Part shown: piece by piece, positions 1 through 8,015 of the stretch | Layout of the letters: every line of letters begins with the position of its first letter | Numbering within the stretch: the first letter of the stretch is position 1 | DNA from: an uncultured beta proteobacterium | Lineage (GTDB): Bacteria > Pseudomonadota > Gammaproteobacteria > Burkholderiales > Burkholderiaceae_B | Direction: 5' to 3' | DNA length: 18,850 bases | Assembly (NCBI GenBank): GCA_903924715.1 | Contig: CAIYCP010000693.1 | Span: 1 to 18,850 of the forward strand | The notes under the pieces: generated by a model | Seen by the model: only the letters and a program-made list of their open reading frames with translations | Told to the model about the DNA's origin: nothing | Database searches by the model: none | Made by a program: the position numbers and the translations under genes

Positions 1-1367
1 AACTGGCTTCAATGGGATTGCCCAAAGGGGGCAATGTTGGTTTCGAACTCATGGAAAAACAAGGGTTTGGTGTTTCTCAGTTTGTTGAACAGGTCAATTA
101 TCAGCGCGCCTTGGTGGGTGAGTTAGAGCGCAGTATTCAAGCCATTTCTGTCGTTGAGAATGCGCGTGTGCATTTAGCCATACCGAAATCAACGGTTTTT
201 GTCAGGGATCAACAGAAGCCCTCGGCCTCGGTATTAGTGAAACTGCAGGCTGGCAGAACGCTTGAGCCTCAGCAGGTCAGCGCCATTCTGCATTTAATGG
301 CAAGTAGCGTGGCGGGCTTGACGACCGCAAACGTGTCGATTGTTGACCAAAATGGCAATCTACTTTCAGACACGACTAAGAAACCGAATTCGAATCAGTT
401 AGATGCCAGTCAAATTAAATATATCGAAGAAATGCAAAAAAGTATCGCCATGCGTGTTGAGTCGATCATTACACCCTTGGTCGGCGTGAAAAATGTACAT
501 GCGCAGGCAAGTGTTGAGATCGACTTCGCCTCGCAAGAACAAGCGGAAGAAATTTATAAACCCAATAAAAATCCTGACGTAGCGGTTGTGCGAAGTCAGC
601 AAATTAATGAGTCGGCTTCTGCGGCAGGCGCGAATGCTTCTGGCATTCCGGGTGCGATCACCAATCAGCCTGGGCAAAATGCGACGGCTCCGTTAAATAC
701 CGATCCTAATGCAACAGTGGGCGGAGTGGCACCGAATGCTGCTGGCGCAAGCCCGGGCTCTAAGAATACGACAGTGAACTATGAGGTTGATAAGACGGTT
801 CGATATACCCAAAAAAGTACGGGGGGTATCAAGCGCATTAGCGTGGCGGTCGTAGTGAATGAAAAACAAGAGCTTGATAAAACCAACAAGATTGTTTTTA
901 GACCTTTAAATGAAGATGAAAAAAAGCAAATTAATGAGTTGGCCAAGCAAGCAATGGGTTTTAACGAAACGCGTGGCGATTCACTCAGCGTGGTGAATAC
1001 GCCCTTTGCTCCGGTTGTAACAGAAGAATTAGCTGAAATTCCTATTTGGAAAAACACCGAATATATTGAAGCTGTAAAAAGTGGTGGAAAACTACTGCTC
1101 GGTATTTTGGGTTTGTTCTTTTTGTATCAACGCGCACTCAAACCGATGGTGACGAAACTGTTGGCAGCCGCAAACCGCCCAGATGTATTGGAACGAGAGG
1201 AGTATCCGCTTGCGGCGACTGGCCCGACCGATGTTCGGGTCCCGACGCCTCTGCCTGAAACGAAGTATGCACAGAATTTGACACAGGCAAAGCAATTGGC
1301 GAAGCAGAATCCTAAAGCAATTGCGAGTGTAGTGACCTCTTGGGTAAATAACGCCAATGAAGGATGA
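1..1367 (+). CDS. fliF: Flagellar MS-ring protein FliF (5' partial)
   Basis: FliF forms the MS ring in the inner membrane, the base on which the rotor, export gate and rod are built. The reading frame is already open at base 3 (Leu-Ala-Ser before the Met at 12), so the gene begins upstream of the window; against the usual 550-570 residues about 100 N-terminal residues are missing. Counting from that Met, the visible part holds ring-building motif sequence (GFELMEKQGFG, QVNYQRALVGELERSI, 11-42), a Gly/Ala/Asn/Pro-rich periplasmic stretch (about 200-250), a second membrane segment (about 360-377) and a cytoplasmic tail ending in the Asn-Pro/Trp-Val helix that binds FliG. The stop lies inside the start region of fliG. 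Identification is by family motifs and by gene order. Confidence 0.96.
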   Translation, partial: LASMGLPKGGNVGFELMEKQGFGVSQFVEQVNYQRALVGELERSIQAISVVENARVHLAIPKSTVFVRDQQKPSASVLVKLQAGRTLEPQQVSAILHLMASSVAGLTTANVSIVDQNGNLLSDTTKKPNSNQLDASQIKYIEEMQKSIAMRVESIITPLVGVKNVHAQASVEIDFASQEQAEEIYKPNKNPDVAVVRSQQINESASAAGANASGIPGAITNQPGQNATAPLNTDPNATVGGVAPNAAGASPGSKNTTVNYEVDKTVRYTQKSTGGIKRISVAVVVNEKQELDKTNKIVFRPLNEDEKKQINELAKQAMGFNETRGDSLSVVNTPFAPVVTEELAEIPIWKNTEYIEAVKSGGKLLLGILGLFFLYQRALKPMVTKLLAAANRPDVLEREEYPLAATGPTDVRVPTPLPETKYAQNLTQAKQLAKQNPKAIASVVTSWVNNANEG

Positions 1368-2358
1368 TGGAACAATGCGGGCTGCAGTGCTTCTTCTTGC
1401 GCTAGGCGAGGATGAGGCGGCTGAGGTGATGAAGTACCTTGCGCCACGCGAGGTGCAAAGAATCGGCGCGACGATGGCCAATCTAGTAAGCGTTGATCAC
1501 TCGCAGATTGAAAATGCTCTTGAACAATTGAATGAATCAACCAGTCACCAGTCTTTTATTGGTAACGACTCTGACGAGTTTATTAAATCGGTATTAAATA
1601 AGGCTCTGGGTGAGGATGTTGCTTCGAATCTGCTTGAACGCATCCTGAGTGGTCGCGAAGCAGGAGGTCTTGATAGTCTGCGGTGGATGGACCCCTCAAC
1701 AATTGCCGACCTTGTGCGCAATGAGCACCCTCAAATCATCGCAACAATTTTGGTACATATTGAGCCCAGTCAGGCCTCGGATGTTTTAGGATTTTTTTCA
1801 CCGCGTTTGCGCCAAGACACGATGCTGCGAATCGCTACACTGGATTCTGTAAAACCGCTTGCACTCAAAGAACTCAACGAGGTGCTGACCAAATTGCTGT
1901 TATCAAGCAAGGATAGCGTCAAAAGCAAAAGTCTGGGCGGTACCCGCGCGGCGGCTGAAATCATGAACTACATGTCCGGTGATAACGAGACGGGAGTCAT
2001 CGAAAGTCTAAAAACCTATGACGAGGTGATGGCGCAAAAGATTCTTGATTCAATGTTTATTTTTGAAGATATTGCTTCGATTGAAGACGGCAGCATCCAG
2101 CTGATATTGCGAGACATCCCCTCTGAGCAACTGGTCATTGCGTTGAAAGGCGCAACAGAACAAATGCGAGCAAAGATTTATAAAAATATGTCTACGCGTG
2201 CTGCGGAAATGCTGAAAGAGGATCTGGAAAGTCGAGGGCCAGTGAAGTTGTCTGAGGTTGAAGCCACGCAAAAGCAGATCTTGCAGACTGTGCGGAAAAT
2301 GTCAGAAGATGGCTTGATTGAGCTTGGGCATAAAGAAGACGATGAACAATATATCTGA
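1357..2358 (+). CDS. fliG: Flagellar motor switch protein FliG
   Basis: FliG is the rotor protein that links FliF to the FliM/FliN ring and contacts the stators. The product is 333 residues, the normal family length. The middle-domain EHPQ motif is at 123-126, the Gly-Gly hinge at 194-195, and the MFIFEDI segment at 233-239 precedes the torque helix. Charged residues matching the E. coli torque set are Lys264, Arg281, Glu288, Asp289 and Lys297; two are conservative swaps relative to E. coli (Asp288 and Arg297). The ATG at 1357 overlaps fliF by 11 bases but has no clear Shine-Dalgarno. The in-frame ATG at 1375 has GAAGGA 10 bases upstream and would give 327 residues. I keep 1357 because family members carry a short N-terminal extension, but either start could be right. 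Confidence 0.97.
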   Translation: MKDDGTMRAAVLLLALGEDEAAEVMKYLAPREVQRIGATMANLVSVDHSQIENALEQLNESTSHQSFIGNDSDEFIKSVLNKALGEDVASNLLERILSGREAGGLDSLRWMDPSTIADLVRNEHPQIIATILVHIEPSQASDVLGFFSPRLRQDTMLRIATLDSVKPLALKELNEVLTKLLLSSKDSVKSKSLGGTRAAAEIMNYMSGDNETGVIESLKTYDEVMAQKILDSMFIFEDIASIEDGSIQLILRDIPSEQLVIALKGATEQMRAKIYKNMSTRAAEMLKEDLESRGPVKLSEVEATQKQILQTVRKMSEDGLIELGHKEDDEQYI

Positions 2359-3010
2359 TAACGCCATCATGGCACAACTCGCTCAAAAAAATAATAAATC
2401 TGTTTTTTCAGACTTATATGAAGAGCATAAGTCAAAGGTGAGTGCAAATGCGCCTCAGCAGGTATCGTCTGAACAATTAAAAATGATTTATGCAAAGGCG
2501 TATCAGAAAGGCTACGTCAAGGGTGAGCGCGAGGCGAAAGAAAATGTGATGAGGGTGGTGCATGAAGAATTAACTGAATTGAAGCGATCAATGCATCAGC
2601 TCGCTGCAGGATTTAAGGCTGCAATTGCGCAGCATGCCGATCGAACCTCAGAAGAAATGCTGTCGCTTGCGCTTGAAATCTCAAAGACAATGGTCAAAGC
2701 AGAGATTCGTGTCAATCGAGACGTAGTTTTGCCTGTCATCAGACAGGCGTTGAGCAGACTGCCATCCATTCAGATGCCGATCAAGTTATCGGTTCATCCA
2801 GAGGATGAGATGCTTGTTACGCGCTATATGAAAGAGAGTTTTGAGGGGGTGTGCCATGTGGTTGCAGATCCAAGTCTAGAGCGAGGTAGTTGTTTTTTAG
2901 ACTCCGAGACAAACTTAATTGATGCGACCAACGCGACGAGATGGGGTTTGATTTGCCAAAGTCTTGGTTATTCAGATCAGTGGCTAGAAGGGGAGTCAAA
3001 TGAGGATTGA
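2342..3010 (+). CDS. fliH: Flagellar assembly protein FliH
   Basis: FliH is the elongated stator-like regulator of the export ATPase FliI and tethers it to the C ring. The predicted product is 222 residues. It has a variable polar N-terminus, a central helical part with the GYVKGEREAKENVMRVVHEEL segment, and a C-terminal FliH/HrpE-like domain (LALEISKTMVKAEIRVNRDVVLP followed by a beta-rich end including DPSLERGSC). The chosen ATG overlaps the fliG end by 17 bases and is preceded by AAGAAG. An upstream in-frame TTG at 2318 would add 8 residues but lacks support. The stop overlaps the fliI start. Sequence conservation is low in this family, so the name rests on the C-terminal pattern plus position between fliG and fliI. 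Confidence 0.92.
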   Translation: MNNISDNAIMAQLAQKNNKSVFSDLYEEHKSKVSANAPQQVSSEQLKMIYAKAYQKGYVKGEREAKENVMRVVHEELTELKRSMHQLAAGFKAAIAQHADRTSEEMLSLALEISKTMVKAEIRVNRDVVLPVIRQALSRLPSIQMPIKLSVHPEDEMLVTRYMKESFEGVCHVVADPSLERGSCFLDSETNLIDATNATRWGLICQSLGYSDQWLEGESNED

Positions 3011-4472
3011 CTACGACACTTTGCATTTGGCGGCTAGAGAGGCGATTGACTTAGACCCTTGGGCTGAAAGTGACATGCAGTTGCGCTGGTTGCAGTTTAA
3101 GTCAGACGTGCAACGCGTGTTGGCAGAGACTCAAACCGTTCAGCTTGCTGGGCGAGTGACGCGGGTAACCGGTTTAGTTATCGAGGCTGCCGGGCTGCAT
3201 TTGCCGATCGGTAGTCTGTGTTTTATTCCCCTGCCGAAGGCGCAGATTGTTGAGGCCGAAGTTGTAGGATTCGAGCAGGGGAAACTGTTGCTCATGCCGC
3301 AAGGCGCCACAGATGGTATCGGGCCCAGTTCAAAGATTTACGTGCGCATGCCCAGGAATGGTCTGCCTGGCTCAAGCCAAAAGGATGTACAAAATAGCCA
3401 GTCGACCGCTGATGTGGGCAAGCTGCCGGTGGGCGACGAGTTGTTAGGCCGAGTGCTAGACGCCGGTGGACAACCGCTCGATCTCTTAGGGCCGCTGAAG
3501 GCAAAGAAGTATGGATCCTTGAACGGCGTGCCGGTGAATCCATTAATGCGAGCACCGATTGATACGATTTTAGACGTCGGTGTACGCGCAGTGAACAGCA
3601 TGTTGACGGTAGGTCGTGGTCAAAGAATCGGGGTTTTTGCTGGTTCTGGTGTCGGTAAGAGTGTTTTGCTCGGAATGATGGCGCGCTATACCGAGGCTGA
3701 GGTGATTGTGGTTGGACTGATCGGCGAGCGAGGCCGAGAGGTTAAAGAGTTTATTGAACAGATTTTGGGAGACGAGACTTTAAAAAAATCAGTCGTGATC
3801 GCGGCTCCTGCGGATGCGCCGGCGTTAATGCGATTACAAGGAGCTCGATACGCCTGCACCATCGCTGAATATTTTCGTGATCAGGGCAAACATGTTCTGT
3901 TAATTATGGATTCACTGACGCGGTATGCCATGGCTCAACGTGAAATTGCATTGGCAATTGGCGAGCCGCCCGCGACGAAAGGTTATCCTCCCTCTGTTTT
4001 TGCAAAACTCCCCGTCTTAGTTGAACGCGCGGGCAATGGAGACTCGGGTGGAGGCTCGATCACGGGCTTTTATACCGTGTTGACGGAAGGAGATGATCAG
4101 CAAGATCCAATTGCTGATTCGGCACGTGCAATTTTGGATGGCCATATTGTGCTTGATCGTCGCTTGGCTGAGGCGGGTCACTACCCTGCGATCGATATCG
4201 AACAGTCAATTAGTCGAGCCATGAATGCAATCGTATCTCCTGAGCATCAAAGTTATGCCAGACGCCTGAAACAGTTGAATTCACGTTATGCCCGAAATCT
4301 TGACCTCATTAACGTTGGCGCGTATTCCGCGGGAAGTGACCCTATTCTGGATGAGGCCATCAGTAAACGGGCGGTGATCGAGGCATTCTTGCAACAAGAT
4401 TGGTCACAGAAAGTGACGGCGAGCAGTAGCCTTGAGCAATTAAGATCCATTTTTCCAGAAAGCCCACGTTAA
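3000..4472 (+). CDS. fliI: Flagellum-specific ATPase FliI
   Basis: FliI is the hexameric ATPase that delivers and unfolds substrates for the flagellar type III export gate at the cytoplasmic face. The product has 490 residues, slightly longer than the E. coli protein. An N-terminal beta-barrel domain covers about 48-125. The Walker A motif AGSGVGKS is at 214-221, the GLIGERGREVKEF segment at 239-251, and the Walker B strand VLLIMD at 299-304. The DSLTRYAMAQREIALAIGEPPATKGYPPSVF signature that separates export ATPases from F1 subunits follows. The start overlaps the end of fliH by 11 bases, and no catalytic residue appears to be lost. Confidence 0.98.
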   Translation: MRIDYDTLHLAAREAIDLDPWAESDMQLRWLQFKSDVQRVLAETQTVQLAGRVTRVTGLVIEAAGLHLPIGSLCFIPLPKAQIVEAEVVGFEQGKLLLMPQGATDGIGPSSKIYVRMPRNGLPGSSQKDVQNSQSTADVGKLPVGDELLGRVLDAGGQPLDLLGPLKAKKYGSLNGVPVNPLMRAPIDTILDVGVRAVNSMLTVGRGQRIGVFAGSGVGKSVLLGMMARYTEAEVIVVGLIGERGREVKEFIEQILGDETLKKSVVIAAPADAPALMRLQGARYACTIAEYFRDQGKHVLLIMDSLTRYAMAQREIALAIGEPPATKGYPPSVFAKLPVLVERAGNGDSGGGSITGFYTVLTEGDDQQDPIADSARAILDGHIVLDRRLAEAGHYPAIDIEQSISRAMNAIVSPEHQSYARRLKQLNSRYARNLDLINVGAYSAGSDPILDEAISKRAVIEAFLQQDWSQKVTASSSLEQLRSIFPESPR

Positions 4473-4496
4473 GGCCATTACACAGGAGCTCAGAAT

Positions 4497-4958
4497 ATGC
4501 CGCACGCCGAGTCAGCGATTCATACGCTTCATGCATTGGCTAAGCGTGCTTGTGAGAAAGCGGCCACCGAATTGGCAATTAGCAGCGATCAGTGCGTGAA
4601 AGCTAAAGAGCAAGTTCAAATGTTAGAGACGTATCGCGCAGAGTATATGGCTCAACACGTGTCTGTATTAGCGGATGGTATACAAACGCGCGATTTATTA
4701 AATTTTCGGGATTTTTTAAAAAATTTAGATCAAATCATTTTGGCCCAACAACAGCTTGTAGATAGGACTGAATTGATTGTGCAGGATAAGCGTGTTCAAT
4801 GGCAAGAATGTGAACGCAAAAAATTATCCTATCAGGTTTTGACTGAGCAGGAAGCACATCGTCTGATGATTCAAGAGAATAAGAGGGATCAGAAACTGAC
4901 TGATGAATTTGTCAATTCTAGAACTGCAGTCAATTCGAAAAAGAAGAGTATGCAATGA
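4497..4958 (+). CDS. fliJ: Flagellar export protein FliJ
   Basis: FliJ is a small coiled-coil protein that acts like the central stalk of the FliI hexamer and escorts chaperones to the export gate. The product is 153 residues, polar and almost wholly helical, with heptad-like runs such as QQQLVDRTELIVQDKRVQWQECERKKLSYQVL and no membrane segment. AGGAG sits 8 bases before the ATG, and the stop overlaps the fliK start in an ATGA arrangement. Primary sequence conservation is weak in this family. The call rests on size, coiled-coil character and location between fliI and fliK. Confidence 0.9.
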   Translation: MPHAESAIHTLHALAKRACEKAATELAISSDQCVKAKEQVQMLETYRAEYMAQHVSVLADGIQTRDLLNFRDFLKNLDQIILAQQQLVDRTELIVQDKRVQWQECERKKLSYQVLTEQEAHRLMIQENKRDQKLTDEFVNSRTAVNSKKKSMQ

Positions 4959-5995
4959 CGATTTCAGAGCAGTCAAAAATTCGTGAGCGTACGGCAACGA
5001 CAAGCCAACCTGGGGCTTCGCTTGAGCAGTCGCTGAGTATGGCTAGTTTAAAAAAATCGGGTTTTCAATCAATGCTGATGCAAACCATTGAGAAAAGCCA
5101 GTCTTCGATTGCACAGCAAAATCGTGCAAGAAACTCTGAGGCAAGATACTCAAGTGCTGCGCAACCAAGGATGAGTGCTCATCAAGTAGAATCGGCCAGG
5201 TCATCTGCGGTCACGGTAGCGGCTTCTCGTGAGTTTCATCAGACAAACCAGGCGGCGGGGGCGACTCAGCCAAAAGTCTTGCTTAAACAGGGCGAATATC
5301 AAGGCGTTAACGTATTAGGCGCACAATATTTTGCTCCACGCCTGAACGCGCAAAATCGCTTAATCGATGCGGACGGTGTGATGATGGTGGAGACGCCCTC
5401 TGGCGAAAGCGCGTCAGACGTGTCCGTCAACCGCTTGCTACGCGAGCAGACCGACAATAATTCTGAGTTTTCAGAGACTAAACAGAGTATCGAGACCTCG
5501 TCTCAAGATGTTCGCTTGAACAAAGAAGCGGCTGCTCGCGCTAAGTTGCAGGATTCGGACGTATCGGGTGCGCAGGACGATCGTGCAGCAAGCGAGGGAG
5601 GCATTGTGAGCGTCCCTGAGCAATCGAATGCTAAGCTAATGTTAATGTCGCTTGATCATCCTCGTGAGGCGCCGAAATCGGCTGTCAATGTTGCGATACA
5701 AAGTTATGTGGGTACTGAACAGTGGGGTCGCGAGATACGGCAAAAGATTGTGTGGATGTTTGGAGTAGGCCAGCAAGCGGCAACGTTGACGCTTAATCCG
5801 CCTAATCTGGGGCCTTTGCATGTCAGCGTGAAAATGCAAAACAATATTGCACACGCGACCTTTAGTTCGAATGATCCGAAGGTTCGGCAAGCATTGGCGG
5901 AAGGCTTACCGCTTTTAAATGAAATGATGGCACAAAGAGGGTTGGTGCTTGGTAACACGACGATGACTGAAATTAATAAAGATATTCTGAGTTAA
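4955..5995 (+). CDS. fliK: Flagellar hook-length control protein FliK
   Basis: FliK is the secreted molecular ruler that measures the hook and switches the export gate to filament-type substrates. The product has 346 residues. The N-terminal two thirds are polar, rich in Ser, Gln and Ala and of low conservation, as expected for the ruler part. The C-terminal Flg_hook domain (about 255-335) is clear, with the hallmark LTLNPPNLGPLHVSV (about 276-290) followed by a helical section and QRGLVLGN. It is translationally coupled to fliJ through ATGA. It is the last gene before a 141-base gap that breaks the otherwise tight cluster. Confidence 0.94.
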   Translation: MTISEQSKIRERTATTSQPGASLEQSLSMASLKKSGFQSMLMQTIEKSQSSIAQQNRARNSEARYSSAAQPRMSAHQVESARSSAVTVAASREFHQTNQAAGATQPKVLLKQGEYQGVNVLGAQYFAPRLNAQNRLIDADGVMMVETPSGESASDVSVNRLLREQTDNNSEFSETKQSIETSSQDVRLNKEAAARAKLQDSDVSGAQDDRAASEGGIVSVPEQSNAKLMLMSLDHPREAPKSAVNVAIQSYVGTEQWGREIRQKIVWMFGVGQQAATLTLNPPNLGPLHVSVKMQNNIAHATFSSNDPKVRQALAEGLPLLNEMMAQRGLVLGNTTMTEINKDILS

Positions 5996-6136
5996 TGAAT
6001 TTGATGTACATCTTGTTGGTTTGTATTTAGAATGCAGTCACCACTCACTGACCGGTAGGTCACGTCTGATGATGTAGTGTTTTGTTGTGTTGATTTGTCT
6101 GATACACGATGGTTTAAGTTGAGGGTGTTCTAGTAG
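5996..6136 (+). promoter_or_regulatory. Intergenic gap with inverted repeat before the HD-GYP gene
   Basis: This 141-base spacer separates the fliF-K block from the HD-GYP gene and is the longest gap in the flagellar region. It contains the inverted repeat TGACC-GGTA-GGTCA at 6049-6062 and the short palindrome GATGTACATC at 6003-6012. The first could be an operator or a weak hairpin; it is not followed by a T tract, so it is not a standard terminator. A weak sigma-70-like pair could be drawn in the T/G-rich part around 6084-6112, but it is far from consensus. An own promoter for the next gene is plausible but not shown. Confidence 0.3.
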
Positions 6137-7357
6137 ATGATCAAGAAAATAAAAATTCAAGAGCTCACCACCGGAATGTGGGTAGAGCGCTTTCCAGGCT
6201 CATGGATTGAACGTCCTTTCTGGAAACAGTCGTTTTTATTGACTGAGTTGAAAGATCTTCAGACCATACGTAAAAGCGGAATCCCGAGTTTGTGGATCAA
6301 TACAGATCGAGGGCGAGATATTACGCCACCAATCGTTGTAGAGCCGCCGCCCGAGGTGATTGAAGAAGAAGTTTCAGCACCCAAAGAGCTTAGAGCAGAA
6401 GACGCGATGGCCCTTGAGCGTGAAAGTGTTGAAAATGAAATTCGACTCGCGTACCCGCTATGCGGTAAGGCGCGTGAAGCGGTCAGCTCTATGTTCGGTT
6501 TGTCACAGTTTGGTCGAGGTGTTCAGTTAGATGATGCGCGAAATATTGTGTCGACGCTGATAGACTCTCTCGAACGAAATCGTGATGTGATACTGAGCAT
6601 TGCGCGTTTGAAGTCTGAAATGGATTACACCTATTCGCGCTCGGTTGCAGTTTCGGGATTAATGATCTCTTTGGCCTACTCACTTGAGCTGAGTAGAGAA
6701 CAGGTTGAAGAAGCGGGTATCGCTGGCTTGCTATTTGACGTAGGAATGATGACGGTCCCGCCCGAGGTTCGTTTCAAAAAAACAGCGCTCTCCGAGGCTG
6801 AGCTGCAGATGGTTAAACAGCACCCCATCGAGAGCTACAACATCTTGAAGCAAGCCGGTCAGTTCTCAGACGCGGTGTTAGACGTCTGCCTGCATCATCA
6901 CGAACGCTTAGATGGTGGGGGCTATCCAGATCAATTGGTCGGCGACGAAATTTCGCAATTGGCAAGAATGGCGGCAATCTGCGTTACGTACGATTCACTC
7001 GTATCTGATCGGCCATATCGACGCGCCATTAGCTCGACTGAAGCCATCAAAGAAATGTTTAAACGCAGCGTGACACAATTTGATGCCACAATGCTTGAAG
7101 CATTTGTCAAAGCAGTGGGTATCTATCCCTTAGGAACGGTCGTTCGTCTCAAATCCGATCGTTTGGCGGTTGTGGTGGCACAGTCAAAGCGCTCTTTGCT
7201 TAAGCCTGATGTCAAGGTATTTTATTCAATTAAATCCGGAATTCGCGTTGCTCCAGAGATCGTCTGCCTGTCTTCGGCGCTCGCTCGGGATGAAATCGTC
7301 TCTCACGAAGACCCCACTACGTGGGGTTTGTCTAATACTGATGAGTTATGGCGTTAA
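6137..7357 (+). CDS. DUF3391/HD-GYP domain protein, probably catalytically degenerate
   Basis: The product has 406 residues with the layout of Betaproteobacterial c-di-GMP phosphodiesterases. An N-terminal DUF3391-like domain (about 1-60, with GMWVERFPGSW) is followed by an acidic/proline linker (about 65-95) and an HD-GYP domain (about 150-335). The GYP part is intact (HHERLDGGGYP, 254-264; DRPYR, 291-295; MVKQHP, 225-230). The HD core is not. The His normally in the HS-x-x-V helix is Arg168, the His-Asp pair is Phe200-Asp201, the following Lys of HDxGK is Met204, and the distal metal-ligand Asp is Val283. Loss of these ligands predicts little or no hydrolysis. The protein may bind c-di-GMP or a partner instead. 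It sits between fliK and fliL, which suggests a link to motility. Start: ATG at 6137 with only a weak GAGG upstream. I am confident of the family and less so of inactivity. Confidence 0.9.
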   Translation: MIKKIKIQELTTGMWVERFPGSWIERPFWKQSFLLTELKDLQTIRKSGIPSLWINTDRGRDITPPIVVEPPPEVIEEEVSAPKELRAEDAMALERESVENEIRLAYPLCGKAREAVSSMFGLSQFGRGVQLDDARNIVSTLIDSLERNRDVILSIARLKSEMDYTYSRSVAVSGLMISLAYSLELSREQVEEAGIAGLLFDVGMMTVPPEVRFKKTALSEAELQMVKQHPIESYNILKQAGQFSDAVLDVCLHHHERLDGGGYPDQLVGDEISQLARMAAICVTYDSLVSDRPYRRAISSTEAIKEMFKRSVTQFDATMLEAFVKAVGIYPLGTVVRLKSDRLAVVVAQSKRSLLKPDVKVFYSIKSGIRVAPEIVCLSSALARDEIVSHEDPTTWGLSNTDELWR

Positions 7358-7462
7358 AAATATAGCCAATCGATACATTTGCCAGAGAATCTAGGGTCTA
7401 TTCTCGACTTGTCATTCATACGGTGTGCATCATAATCCTTGTAATCTCAAGGAGAACATTTC

Positions 7463-7999
7463 ATGGCAACCGCAGTTCAAGTCGACGATGACGATCTTGA
7501 AGGAATTCCACTTCCAAAGTCAAAAAAGAAATTATTTATCCTGATCGCATTGGTGGTCTTTGTGCTGTCTGGGATCGGTGCTGGGGTCTATTATTTTCTG
7601 ATCAGAACGCCTTCGGCCGAGCCGGCTGCTGGCGCAGCGACTGCAACCAATGCCGCAACAAAAGAAGCGCCTGGAAAGCCACCGATTTTTTTGGCGCTCG
7701 AGTCGTTTACAGTGAATTTAAAGATCTCTCCGGGCGAGGATCAGCAGTTTCTTCAAATTGGTATTAGTCTTCAGCTGAGATCGGAAAAAAGCGGAGATCC
7801 CATCAAACAGCGAATGCCTCAGGTTCGTAATCGCGTGTTGCTGCTTTTGACTAATAGTAGAGCGAGTGAGCTGTCTACGACAGAGGGTAAAGAAAAATTG
7901 GTTGAGCAGATGTTGGCGCAAATCAATGGTTTGTATCCTCAAATGATCGATGATGCGCCGGTATTAGGCGTCTTTTTTACCTCCTTCATTATTCAATAG
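7463..7999 (+). CDS. fliL: Flagellar basal body-associated protein FliL
   Basis: FliL is a single-pass inner-membrane protein that surrounds and supports the stator units. The product is 178 residues. It has a short cytoplasmic N-terminus rich in Asp and Lys, one transmembrane helix (about 24-46, LFILIALVVFVLSGIGAGVYYFL), an Ala-rich periplasmic linker and the conserved periplasmic domain (about 70-178) beginning PPIFLALESFTVNL. AAGGAG lies 8 bases before the ATG. A 105-base gap separates it from the HD-GYP gene, so it may begin a second transcription unit running through fliR. No good sigma-28 or sigma-54 site was seen in that gap. Confidence 0.96.
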   Translation: MATAVQVDDDDLEGIPLPKSKKKLFILIALVVFVLSGIGAGVYYFLIRTPSAEPAAGAATATNAATKEAPGKPPIFLALESFTVNLKISPGEDQQFLQIGISLQLRSEKSGDPIKQRMPQVRNRVLLLLTNSRASELSTTEGKEKLVEQMLAQINGLYPQMIDDAPVLGVFFTSFIIQ

Positions 8000-8015
8000 T
8001 TCACATAAGAGAATC

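Noticed and set aside
600..770. Gly/Ala/Asn/Pro-rich stretch in FliF as a possible insertion
   Set aside because: A low-complexity periplasmic loop at this place is common in FliF proteins, and the conserved flanks remain in frame.
2318..2341. TTG start giving a longer FliH
   Set aside because: The ATG at 2342 has a purine-rich AAGAAG just upstream and needs no rare start codon.
7350..7462. Possible sigma-28 flagellar promoter before fliL (TAAA followed by GCCAATCGATA)
   Set aside because: The spacing between the two elements is too short and the -10 part does not match GCCGATAA.
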